In this document: piece after piece, positions 44,171-55,060 of the stretch
Numbering within the stretch: the first letter of the stretch is position 1
Layout: each line of letters begins with the position of its first letter
Assembly (NCBI GenBank): GCA_023935145.1
Contig: CM043703.1
Coordinates: forward strand, 20,695,227-20,759,226
Direction: 5' to 3'
Length of the DNA: 64,000 nucleotides
Origin: Bretschneidera sinensis
Lineage: Eukaryota; Streptophyta; Magnoliopsida; Brassicales; Akaniaceae
The notes under the pieces: model-generated
The model's input: only the letters and a program-made list of their open reading frames with translations
Databases searched by the model: none
What the model was told of the DNA's origin: nothing
Position numbers and translations under genes: made by a program

Positions 44171-45468
44171 CATTTTTAATTCAAAACAATGGAGAACCTC
44201 AACGCATAGAAAATAGTACCTGAAACCTCATTCTTGCAGTAATCTTCAGTTTCTTTTTTCTTCCTCGAGCCAATGGTTATGGTTGAATCAAAATCCAGAA
44301 ACCTGGAAACATGGAACAACAAATCAGAAAGTTGAAATTGCAAGTTAAATAAATAGGCATGAAGCTGCATTTTGCAATCTAAGCATCAGATTGATACACG
44401 TTTTCAAGAGAGCTGTATATCAACGGTCATCTTTGGCTAAATTACAGTGAAAATTACTTTTCTTTCTCTTTTTAACACATCGGTTTGGCAACTATTCAGA
44501 AAATTCGCAAGTGATTATTTTTAAGAAAAATAAAAGGGAGAAACCAAGGAGTTATAACAACAAATTCAACCCCTTTTTTCCAGTTTATATCAAAATGTAA
44601 AGAGTTGAAGACTAGAAGCAATCAAGAGATAAAAACTTTCAAGAGAAAAAAGCAAACCAGCTTATCGTTGTGACCGTACGAAGAAGTGAAGCGAAGAGGA
44701 AAAGAGACGCAACTTTAATAGGGAAGGAAAGATGATGACACAAAAAGATCCTTGGAGATAGAAGCGAGAGAAGCAAGAGAGAGGGGCGGTTGGCCGGTGA
44801 AGACCTCAGGCGGCTGACGCGGCGACTAGGGACGGCGCCTGATGTCCGATGAGAGGCATGCAGAAAGGAGAGAAACAAAATAAGATCGGAGGGGATCGGT
44901 TATATCAGAGGGTAATGTGGGTATAATATAATCTGACCATGGGCAAAGTCGGAACGTTATTACATACTATTGTGTGGGATGTAGGCCCTCAAACTAAGCA
45001 ACCAAACACGACCTAATTCTATAGCTGCCTACGTATAGTCACTCTGACTTTCTTCTCAATTCTCGGTAATTCGCTCCACTCCCAAACTCTTCTGCGATCA
45101 ATTTATTTGCAGGTTGTGCAATTAAGATTCATTTATTAATTAATTCAAAATTGAACCCATTTCTTTATCTCCATATAATAAGATCAAGTTACAATTTGAA
45201 CTTGTAGATATACTGTTTTGATGCTTGAATCGTAAATCTGTTGTTGAATAGCTGTCTGTATATGTGTCTGCAATGACGGGATTCTTTTGCTTGCTACCAT
45301 GTTTTTTCCTCTTCCCTTTGATCGTTGTGATGTTATATGTTTGCAAAATATTTGTGCAAGTGTGCACTTAGATCCAAAATGGAGCTCATTTAATCTGTTG
45401 ATGATGCGTTCCTTTCTGTTTTTCCCGTTTCTGATGAAGTTTCAAAGAACATTCGTGGTATAGATGTT
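44171..45468. other. Exon-like, GC-richer region between divergent transcription units (tentative)
   Basis: Around 44680-44880 the sequence becomes CG-rich and pyrimidine-rich on the minus strand, like a plant 5' leader. A splice-acceptor-like TTTCCAG precedes a short block at about 44300-44220 on the minus strand. To the right, 45040-45110 resembles a + strand 5' leader (CTTCTCAATTCTCGG, CTCCACTCCCAAACTC). No convincing protein is encoded. It may be a bidirectional promoter for a minus noncoding or lost gene and the Yos1-like gene. Confidence 0.3.
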
Positions 45469-45473
45469 GACAT

Positions 45474-45898
45474 TGTTGGAATTTTGGGTTCAGATATGTT
45501 ATAACATTGTATATATAGACCCGTTATCTAATAAATGACTCAATTAAGTGATATAATTTTATGGTCTCCAAAGTATCGAGGTTCTTTAATATAGGCCACC
45601 TTATGTGTAAAAACTCGATGTGGTATGGGTTTTTGTTAATGGGCCAAAGACCCAATACACATGTGTGAGGTAACTGTTAGGGTTATACTCCCTAAGGCAC
45701 AGGAAAATATATAGACATCAGGGAAGTGTGTTTAGCGTGTGTTAAAATTTTATTAAAACAGACAATTCTTCTCCCTTCCCTCTGACATTCAGTTGATTGG
45801 TTCCCATACCAAAAGTGGTTCTCTCTGTAGTCTTAGAAGATAAACCCAAGGAGGCTTGCTTGCAATGAATTCCGGTTTGTGTTTCTAACTCATCTTCT

Positions 45899-45935
<37 letters not shown>

Positions 45936-46010
45936 TTCTTGACAAGTTTAATATGAAAGATCTTGGCTGTATCATTGATGATTTGTATATTAGTATCAAG
46001 ATTTATAACA
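45474..46010 (+). repeat. Left copia LTR (537 bp)
   Basis: Starts TGTTGGAATTTTGGG and ends TTTATAACA, followed at 46012-46025 by the primer site TTGATATTAGAGCC. It differs from the right LTR by many substitutions and small indels (several within the first 160 bp), so the insertion is old. A TA array lies at 45901-45931. Confidence 0.92.
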
Positions 46011-46149
46011 ATTGATATTAGAGCCTTTCATGTTAAATTGTTGAGATTCATATGAAAATTGAGTTTATTGAATTTTCTCCCATAAAGCATGTTTAGGGCA
46101 CAAATTCGTTTTCAAAAAAAAAAATTTCCTTTTCAAAACACACTCTTCC
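46011..46149 (+). mobile_element. Copia primer site and 5' leader stub (+ strand)
   Basis: It contains the PBS and matches, in direct orientation, the reverse complement of 52065 down to about 51960. The match ends in an A/T run near 46120-46130, after which about 20 bp of unmatched sequence joins the inverted LTR. Confidence 0.8.
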
Positions 46150-46526
46150 ATGGGTTGATCTTCTAAGACTACAGGGAGAACCACTTTTAGTATGGGAACC
46201 AATCAACTGAATGTTAGAGGGGAGGGAGAAGAACTGTCTGTTTTAATAAAATTTTAACACACACTAAACACCCTCCTCTGATGTCTATTTATTTCCATGT
46301 GCCTTATGGACCATAACCCTAACAGTTACCTCACACATGTGCATTGGGTCTTTGACCCATTAACAAAGACCCATACCACATCGGGCTTCTACACATAAGG
46401 TGGCCCATACTAAAGAACCTTGATACTTTGGAGACCCATAAAATTATATCACTTAATTGAGTCCTTTATTAGATAACAGGTCTACATGTACAATGTTATA
46501 ACATATCTGAACCCAAAATTCTAACA
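46150..46526 (-). repeat. Truncated 3' LTR of the inverted copia copy
   Basis: The minus strand starts TGTTAGAATTTTGGG at 46526, next to a polypurine tract (minus AAGTGGGAGAT, 46537-46527). It follows the outer LTRs up to AGATCAACCCA and then stops at about 46150, lacking the last 160 bp or so. Confidence 0.88.
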
Positions 46527-46946
46527 ATCTCCCACTTAGGTTACATATGTTATCCTTTATATTGTACATGAAGATAACCTTAATTGAGCTCATTTGTGCT
46601 ATCTAAACCAAAAAATCCAACAACAATCTGGTCCATTAACCATATCAATGTAGGATCAAAACGGCCTTTATCACATTTATCGTAACAAGACTCATCAATG
46701 GTCACAACATATATCTAGTATGGATGTGTAGCATGGAAATTACATTAAATGTGATCTTAAACATGTTAATTTCCAACTAGTCCTCCATATGACTCAAAAG
46801 AATCATATGAAATACTTTCAAACATTAAATGCAAAACTGCAATGAAAGTCGTCATAGAGTAATCAAAAATACATAATTCAAAGTCTGTACAGAACAACAT
46901 AACCATGTCAATTAAGCAAAAGTAAAAGGTCAAATACAAACTCCCA

Positions 46947-48236
46947 CTATACGGGCATATGGTCCAAAAGAACAACACTCATGTGAGCAACATGCTCATG
47001 AAACACTATGGGTGGCAAACTCTTAGTAAGCGGATCCGCAATCATAGAGTTTGTACTGATATCCTCAATTGACACTTGAGAATTCTGAACTCTCTCTTTG
47101 ACAACCAGAAACTTGATGTCAATATGCTTTGACCTCGACGAGCTTCGGTTGTTCTTGTAATACAACTCAGCAGCCTTATTATCACAATAAATCGTTAATG
47201 GTCTATCAATACCATCAACCGTGCGCAACTCAGTGATAAAATTTCGCTGCCATATTCCTTGATTTGATGCCTCATGGCAAGCTATGAACTTTACTTCCAT
47301 GGTGGAAGTAGCTATGAGTGACTGTTTCACACTCTTCCATGATATAGCTCCTCCAGCTAACATAAAGACATAGCCAGAAGTGAATCTCTTGCTATTGATA
47401 CACCCGACAAAATCGGAGTCTGAATACCCAACGATCTCCAAAATATCCGATCTCCAATATGTGAGCGTATAATCCTTCGTTCTCTGTAGATATCTCATAA
47501 CCAGTTTAGCTGCTTTCCAATGATCCACACCCGGGTTACTCAAATATCTGCCTAGCATTCCAACAATGCACGCAATATCCAGTCGCGTACACACTTGTGC
47601 ATACATGAGACTTCTAACAGCCGAAGCATAGGGATATTTCTCCATTTCCTTCTTCTCAAGTTCATTTTTCGGACATTGGAGCAAACTGAACTTATCACCC
47701 TTTGCCACGAGTGTGTTTCCTAGTGCACAACCACTCATACTAAATCTGCTTAGCACTTTATCAACATAGGCCTTCTGTGACAGTCCAAGTATACCTCTGG
47801 AACGATATCTATGGATCTGTATACCCAAAACAAAGGACACATCACCAAGATCTTTCATTTCAAATTTACTTGATAGAAATCTCTTGGTTTCATGCAATAG
47901 GCCTATATCGCTGCTTGTCAGTAGAATGTCGTCTACATATAGCACCAGGATAATAAATTTGCTCCCACTGAACTTAAGATATATGCACTGATCAACGGTG
48001 TTTTCCTTAAATCCAAATGATGTAATCACCTGATCAAATTTTCGATACCATTGTCGGGATGCCTGTTTTAAGTCATAAATGGACTTCTTAAGCTTGCATA
48101 CAAGATGCTTTGAATCTTTGGACTCAAAGTTCTCCGGTTGCACCATGTATATTGTTTCTTCAATGTTTCCATTGAGAAACTCTGTTTTAACATCCATTTG
48201 ATGTAGCTCCAAATCATAGTGAGCTACAAGTACCAT
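46947..48236 (-). pseudogene. Copia reverse transcriptase-RNase H (inverted copy)
   Basis: One open frame of 429 residues. RT motifs are MDVKTEFLNG, KSIYDLKQASRQWYRKFD and the catalytic LYVDDILL. RNase H motifs are YSDSDFVGC, STMEVKFIACHEA, IYCDNKAAELYYKN and a terminal ADPLTKSLPP. The core catalytic residues appear intact. It is out of frame with the upstream part of the polyprotein, so no complete Pol can be made. In a 127-residue stretch of RT it differs from the + copy at seven positions by eye. Confidence 0.9.
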
Positions 48237-48448
48237 AATGATTCTAAAGGAATCTTTCGTCGAAACCGGCGAGAAAGTCTCTTTATAATCAATGCCTTCA
48301 TTTTGAGTGAAACTTTTGGCGACTAGGCGGGCCTTATACCTTTCAATGTGCCTTTTGAATCTCGTTTGGTTTTAAATATCCATTTGCAACCAATCTGTTT
48401 CGCACCTTTGGGCAACTCTACTAAGTCCCAAACACCATTGTTATCCAT

Positions 48449-49352
48449 TTATTTCATCTCATCCTTCATGGCTTCAATCCACTTTTCAGAATTAAGACAT
48501 TGTGTGACTTGACTAAAAGAAGTCGGATTATCTTTCCGACCCATATCAAACTCATAATCCTGGAGATACACGACATAATCAGTCGAAATCGCGTTTCTCC
48601 TTTCTCTAGTGGATCTCCTTGATGACACTTCCACTTTAGGTTGTTGAGGTACCTCTTGATGATCCTCAGGCGGTTCCTTATTTTGAATAAGCGACAATTC
48701 AAGTTCGTTATCAATGCGTTGGATCTCCGGATTTGCATTTTGAATAACATCAGGTATGGATACCTGAACGTTTTCAGTTGCAACAACATGAATGTAAACA
48801 TATTCCTCTTCAAAATTGATTTGCCTGAATTGGTCTCTCCCACTTAACTCAACATCCTCAATGAACTTAACATTGCCCGTTTCGAAAAATGATCTATTAA
48901 AAGAATCATAAAATTTGAAACCCCTTGATCTTTTAGAGTATCCAACAAAATAGCAGCTAACGGTCCTTGAGTCTAGCTTCTTCTCATTTGGCTTATAAGG
49001 CCGAGCCTCAGCTGGACATCCCCAAACATGCAAATGCCTAATGCTACGCTTTTAACTATTTCTTTACTTAGAACTCTGTTCAGGATGTAAACTGTAGTCT
49101 TGATGGCTTCACCCCAAAGCGATTATGGCAAAGAAAAATGATTAATCATACTTCTTACCATATCTTTTAAGGTTCGGTTTCGTCTCTCAGCTACACCATT
49201 TTGACTAGGAGTCCCTGGCATGGTGTATTAAGGAACGATCCCACATTCCATCAAAAATTTGGCGAAGGCTATGGGACGTTGTTCACCTGATCCATCATAT
49301 CTACCATAGTATTCACCTCCATGGTCAGATTTGACAGCCTTAATTTTCTTGC
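48449..49352 (-). pseudogene. Copia integrase C-terminal part (inverted copy)
   Basis: The main frame (48449-49033) contains HVWGCPAEARPYKP, LDSRTVSCYFVGYSKRSRG and FYDSFNRSFFETGN. These are integrase C-terminal landmarks of copia, followed by the linker to RT (RRSTRERRNAIS, NSEKWIEAMKDEMK). A stop after the last block and frame changes upstream (49034-49352) break it. The core segment near 49300-49350 keeps a SDHGGEYYGRYDG-like block. Confidence 0.85.
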
Positions 49353-51014
49353 CTAAACTTCGGCTTTGAAATTCTTGAATATGTCTATAGATTGAGACTT
49401 CTCATGAATTAAATAAAGATAGCCATACCTGGAGTAGTCATCTATAAAAGTGATAAAATATTGTTGTCCATTCCAAAAAGCTGTAGGGAATGGACCACAA
49501 ATATCCGAATGGATCAATTCTAAGACACTATTACTCCTATTAGCACATTTATTTTTAACATTTGTTTGTTTTCCCTTAATGCACTCAATGCAGACTTCAA
49601 AATCTGACAAATCTAAGGGATCAAGAATTCCTTCTGACACAAGTCTTTGAATCTTTTGTTTAGAAATATGTCCTAAACGCTTGTGCCATAACATTAATGA
49701 ATTCTCATTTGTTAATCTGCGCTTAATACCAACATTACTTGTATGCAAGGATTCGTTTTCTTTGGAGGCAATCATATCCAGTTTATATAAATTATCAATT
49801 AAAGAACCAATACCAAACAAATTTGAATTCTGAAAAAGACTAAACTTTCTATTTCCAAATGAATAAGAAAAACCTAATTTGTCCAAACATGAAATAGAAA
49901 CCAAATTCCATCTAAAATACGGTACATAAAAAGTCTCATCCAAATCCAAATTACAACCAGATTCCAATTGTAATCTAAATAAACAAGCTGCCTCCACAGG
50001 AGCTCTTTCGTCATTTCCTACATAGATGAATATTTCAGCATCATTTGGCGTCCGACTCCTTATGCATCCTTGCATAGAAACACTTATGTGAGTAGTTGCA
50101 CCTGTATCTATCCACCAAGTGTTCTTAGGTACTAAGGTCAAATTAACTTCTGAACAAACAAAGTTTAGAAGTTTACCCTTCTTCTCACGCCAGGTCACAT
50201 ACTTGGCATATTTTGTGCAGTCTTTCTTCACATGACCACCTTTGTGGCAAAATAAACAAGTTATACCTTTATCTTGTTTCTGTTGTCCCTCGTGGTGTGA
50301 ATTTCCAGACCCTGCAGTTTCATTTCCTTTAATGTTCCTCTTTCTTTTCTTGTTGGAACTGGGGTCCTGATAAGTTGTTGCTAAATGAGCACTTTCAACT
50401 TTTTTATGATTAAGTCTATCTTCCTCTTGGACACATTGAGCAATCAGCTCATTCAAAGTCCATTTCTCTTTTTGAGTATTGTAACTGATTTTGAAAGAAC
50501 TGAATGCTGTAGGAAGAGAGATCAAGACTAAGTGCACCAGAATGTCTTCTGGGAATTCCAGCTTGAATGTCTTTAGTCTTGTCACAAGGTTTGACATCTC
50601 CATGATGTACTCTCTTATATTCCCCTTCCTCTTGTACCGCATTGAGACAAGCTTAGTCAAGATGGTGCTTGTCTCGACCTTTTCGTTTGCAGCTAATCGG
50701 TCTGCTATTTGGGAGAGGAATTTCTTAGCATCATTTTCATCAGTAATAAAACTTGTGATGATATCCGGAATCGAGTGCTTCATAATCATTAGGCTCATGC
50801 GGTTTGTTCGCTCCCACTTTTCACATACAACCTTTTGCTCAACAATACTATCGCTGGTCAAAGGTGCGGGGCGATCGACCCTCAATGCATAGTCTAATTC
50901 CATGCACCCCAGTACAATCATAACATGATCTTGCCACTTCTTGAAATTCGTGCCGTTAAGCACGGGAATGCTGTTGATGTTAGCAGAAATCGATGTTGCT
51001 ATAAACAAGAACAA
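49353..51014 (-). pseudogene. Copia gag-protease-integrase N-terminus (inverted copy), 553 codons open
   Basis: Gag starts near ISANINSIPVLNGTNF and contains a UBN2-like region (EYIMEMSNLVTRLKTF). A CCHC knuckle CLFCHKGGHVKKDC (about residues 254-267) precedes protease WWIDTGATTHIS (about residue 300). The integrase zinc domain (WHKRLGHISKQKIQ..CIECIKGK) and HSDICGPFP/TFIDDYSRYG follow. The frame ends at KAEV because about 10 bp present in the + copy (near 54903) are missing. The nominal first codon is TTG; no in-frame ATG precedes the gag core. Confidence 0.9.
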
Positions 51015-52078
51015 AAGCTCACAATTAGTAACAACTCATGTATATATGAATCAAAACAAAACTATATATATATACACATGCATGTGGGCTCATAACAAGA
51101 TACCTAGCACAACATTAATACTTAGTCTTTGGACAGAAATATCAACTTGTAAGTGGTATCTCAAATATAATTCATGAATATTGACAACCCAACTTGCCAA
51201 ATAATGTGCATTTATTTGGACAGACACATTATTCACATAGCAACCTTTATTTGTCACATATTCACAACTATTTTAATCTATTAACAATGCAAAAATAACC
51301 TTCCTTTGGACCGATTATTTTCACATATTAATAGCATGTTTGCATATCTTAAAATAAATAAATTTACATATTAGAGATTGCTTTGGCAACATAATACTTC
51401 AATTTATTCATCAAAAACATTAAACATAAAATTCGGAACAAAATCCTTAAATTTTTTATTTTTTATTTTTACCTTCACCGGCGCCACGGTGCCGGACCTT
51501 GGCGCCGCGGCGCCAGCAGATCTGCCCAAGGGACAGATCGCTGGTGCTGCAGCGTCAGTTCTCTAGATTTTGGGACTAACTGTAATGATCCTTTATAATG
51601 AATACCAAAATAATATGCTTGCAATTGGCAAGCTGTCATGACAATAAGAAAAAAGATCTCCACAATTTCAACTTTACTATATATTCTCAGCATATCCAGA
51701 ATATCATGGCAAGTTGTCATAACAATAAAAAATGATTTCCACAATTGCAATCTTTATAGAAAAATTGCATACAATATAAAATGATTTCCACCGGTTATAG
51801 AAAAATTAAAAACGGCTATCTTTATCATATGAACTAGCACCAAAGGGCTTAATGCATAATTTACGGAATTGGACAAAAAAGAAAGATCAAAGCGAGCGCC
51901 GCAGCGCTGGTTTGATAAACTGCAATCATACAATCTCATCAACAAACATGGATTTATAGCAATTTTTTTTTTCAAAACAAATTTATGCCCTAAAAATATT
52001 TTATGGGAGAAAATTAAATAAACTCAATTTTCATATGAATCTCAACAATTTAACATGAAAGGCTCTGATACCAATTGT
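51015..52078 (-). mobile_element. Copia 5' leader and primer site (inverted copy)
   Basis: About 1.05 kb lies between the primer site (minus TTGGTATCAGAGCC, near 52078-52065) and gag. It has a GC-rich block at about 51477-51550 containing the perfect palindrome GGCGCCGCGGCGCC. A second GC-rich spot, AGCGCCGCAGCGCTGG, occurs near 51895-51911 in a TGTCAT/CCACAATT imperfect-repeat region. No ORF is credible. It is long for a copia leader. Confidence 0.75.
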
Positions 52079-52830
52079 TATATGAATCTTTGGACTCAAA
52101 GTTCTCCGATTGCACCATGTATATTGTTTCTTCAATGTTTCCATTGAGAAACGTTGTTTTAACTTCCATTTGATGTAGCTGCAAATTATAGTAAGCTACA
52201 AGTGTCATAATGATTCTAAAGGAATCTTTCGTCGAAACCGATGAAAAAGTCTCTTTATAATCAATGCCTTCCTTTTGAGTGAAACCTTTGGCGACTAGGC
52301 GGGCCTTATACCTTTCAATGTTGTCTTTTGAATCATGTTTGGTTTTAAATATCCATTTGCAACCAATCAGTTTAGCACCTTTGGGCAACTCTACTAAGAC
52401 TCAAACACCATTGTTATCCATTGATTTAATCTCATCTTTCATGGCTTCAATCCACTTTTCAGAATTATGACATTGTTTGACTTGACTAAAAGAAGTCGGA
52501 TCATCTTTCAGACCCATATCAAACTCATGTTCCTGGAGATACACGACATAATCAATCGAAATCGCATTTCTCCTTTCTCTAGTGGATATCCTTAATGGCA
52601 CTTCCACTTGAGGTTGTTGAGGTAACTCTTTATGAACCTTAGGCGGTTCCTGATTTTGAGCGGGCGGCAATTCAGGTTCGTCATCAATGCGTTGGATCTT
52701 CAGATTTGCATTTTGAATAACATCAGGTATGGATACCTAAACGTTTTCAGTTGCAACAACAGGAATATAAACATATTCTTCTTCAAAATTGACTTGCTTG
52801 AGTTGGTCTGCTTGTCTCGACAAACTCAGG
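52079..52830 (-). pseudogene. Extra copia pol fragment (integrase end to RT start)
   Basis: The minus strand encodes the linker (ISTRERRNAISIDYVVYLQ), KWIEAMKDEIKSMDNNG and ELPKGAKLIGCKWIFK. These are followed by ARLVAKGFTQKEGIDY and the first RT block ending NFESKDS. There it joins directly to the LTR-end/PBS of the inverted copy. The other end joins the + leader at about 52820-52835 through a short fold-back. Confidence 0.85.
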
Positions 52831-52831
52831 C

Positions 52832-53290
52832 AATTTTAAGGATTTTGTTCCGAATTTTATGTTTAATGTTTTCGATGAATGAATTGAAGTATTATGTTGC
52901 CAAAACAATCTCTAATATGTAAATTTATTTATTTTAAGACATGTAAACATGCTATTAATATGTGAAAATAATCGGCCCAATGGAAGGTTATTTTTGCATT
53001 GCTAATAGATTAAAATAGTTGTGAATATGTGACAAATAAAGGTTGTCATGCGAATAATGTGTCAGTCCAAAGAAAGGCACATTATTTGGCAGGTTGGGTT
53101 GTCAAATTTCATGAACTATATTTGAGATACCACTTACAAGTTGATATTTCTGTCCAAAGACTAAGTATTAATGTTGTGCTAGGTATCTTGTTATGTGCCC
53201 ACATGCATGTGTGTATGTATACAGTTTTGTTTTGATTCATATATACATGAGTTGTTACTAATTGTGAGCTTTTGTTCTTGTTTATAGCAA
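52832..53290 (+). mobile_element. Copia 5' leader, partial (+ copy)
   Basis: It is the reverse complement of about 51015-51437, with scattered differences. It begins at ATTTTAAGGATTTTGTTCCG and lacks the primer site and the GC-rich half of the leader. Confidence 0.8.
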
Positions 53291-55060
53291 CATTGATTTC
53301 TGCTAACATCAACAGCATTCCCGTGCTTAACGGCACGAATTTCAAGAAGTGGCAAGATCATGTTCTGATCGTGCTGGGGTGCATGGAATTAGACTATGCA
53401 TTGAGGGTCAATCGCCCCGCACCTTTGACCAGCGATAGTACTGCTGAGCAAAAGGTTGTATATGAAAAGTGGGAGCGAACAAACCACATGAGCCTAATGA
53501 TTATGAAGCACTCGATTCCGGATACCATCACGAGTTCTATTCCTGATGAAAATGATGCTAAGAAACTCCTTTCCCAAATAGCAGATCAATTCACCGTAAC
53601 GAAAAAGTCGAGACAAGCACCATCTTGACTAAGCTTGTCTCAATGCGATACAAGGGAAAGGGGAATATAAGAGAGTACATCATGGAGATGTCAAACCTTG
53701 TGACAAGACTAAAGACATTCAAGCTGGAATTGCCAGAAGATATTCTAGTGCACTTAGTCTTGATCTCTCTTCCTACACAATTCAGTCCTTTCAAAATCAA
53801 TTATAATACTCAAAAAGAGAAATGGACTTTGAATGAGCTGATTGCTCAATGTGTCCAAGAGGAAAAGAGACTTAATCATGAAAAGGTTGAAAGTGCTCAT
53901 TTAGCATCAACTTATCAAGACCCCAGTTCCAACAAGAAAAGAAAGAGGAACATTAAAGGAAAGGAAACTGCAGGGTCTGGAAATTCACACCACAAGGGAC
54001 AACAGAAACAAGATAAAGGTATAACTTGTTTCTTTTGCCACAAAGCTGGTCATGCGAAGAAAGACTGCACAAAATATGCCAAGTATGTGACCTGGCATGA
54101 GAAGAAGGGTAAACTTCTAAACTTTGTTTGCTTAGAAGTTAATTTGACCTTAGTACCTAAGAACACTTGGTGGATAGATACAGGTGCAACTACTCACATA
54201 AGTGTTTCTATGCGGAGGTGCATAAGAAGCCGAACGCCAACTTATGCTGAAAGATTCATCTATGTAGGAATGGCGAAAGAGCTCATGTGGAGGCAGTTTG
54301 TTTATTTAGATTACAATTGGAATCTGGTTGTAATTTGGATTTGGATGAGACTTTTTATGTACCGTCTTTTAGACGAAATTTGGTTTCTATTTCATGTTTG
54401 GACAAATTAGGTTTTTCTTATTCATTTAGAATTCAAATTTGTTTAGTACTGGTTCTTTAATTGATAATTTATATAAACTGGATATGATTGCCTCCAAAGA
54501 AAACGAATCCTTGCATACAAGTAATGTTGGTATTAAGCGCAGATTAACAAATGAGAATTCATTATTGTTATGGCACAAGCGTTTAGGACATATTTCTAAA
54601 CAAAGGATTCAAAGACTTGTGTCAGAAGGAATTCTTGATCCCTTAGATTTGTCAGATTTTGAAGTTTGCATTGAGTGCATTAAGAGAAAACAAACAAATG
54701 TTAAAAAGAAATGTGCTAATAGGAGTAATAGTGTCTTAGAATTGATACATTCGGATATTTGTGGTCCATTCCCTACAGCTTCTTGGAATGGACAATGATA
54801 TTTTATTACTTTCATAGATAACTACTCCAGGTATGGCTATCTTTATTTAATTCATGAGAAGTCTCAATCTATAGACGTGTTCAAGAATTTCAAAGCCGAA
54901 GTTGAAAATCAATTAGGCAAGAAAATTAAGGCTGTCAAATCTGACCGTGGAGGTGAATACTATGGTAGATATGATGGATCAGGTGAACAACACACCCTTC
55001 GCCAAATTTTTGATGGAATGTGGGATCGTTCCTCAATACACCATGCCAAGGACTCCTAGT
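53291..55060 (+). pseudogene. Copia gag-protease-integrase N-terminal part (+ copy)
   Basis: The domain order is the same as in the inverted copy. ISANINSIPVLNGTNF begins at about 53300, a frameshift lies near 53620, and a CCHC knuckle (CFFCHKAGHAKKDC) at about 54030-54070. Protease WWIDTGATTHIS is at about 54170, integrase zinc WHKRLGHISKQRIQ at about 54570 and HSDICGPFP at about 54750. A stop at 54796 and a further break near 54240-54440 disable it. SDRGGEYYGRYDGSGEQ is near 54940. Confidence 0.88.
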
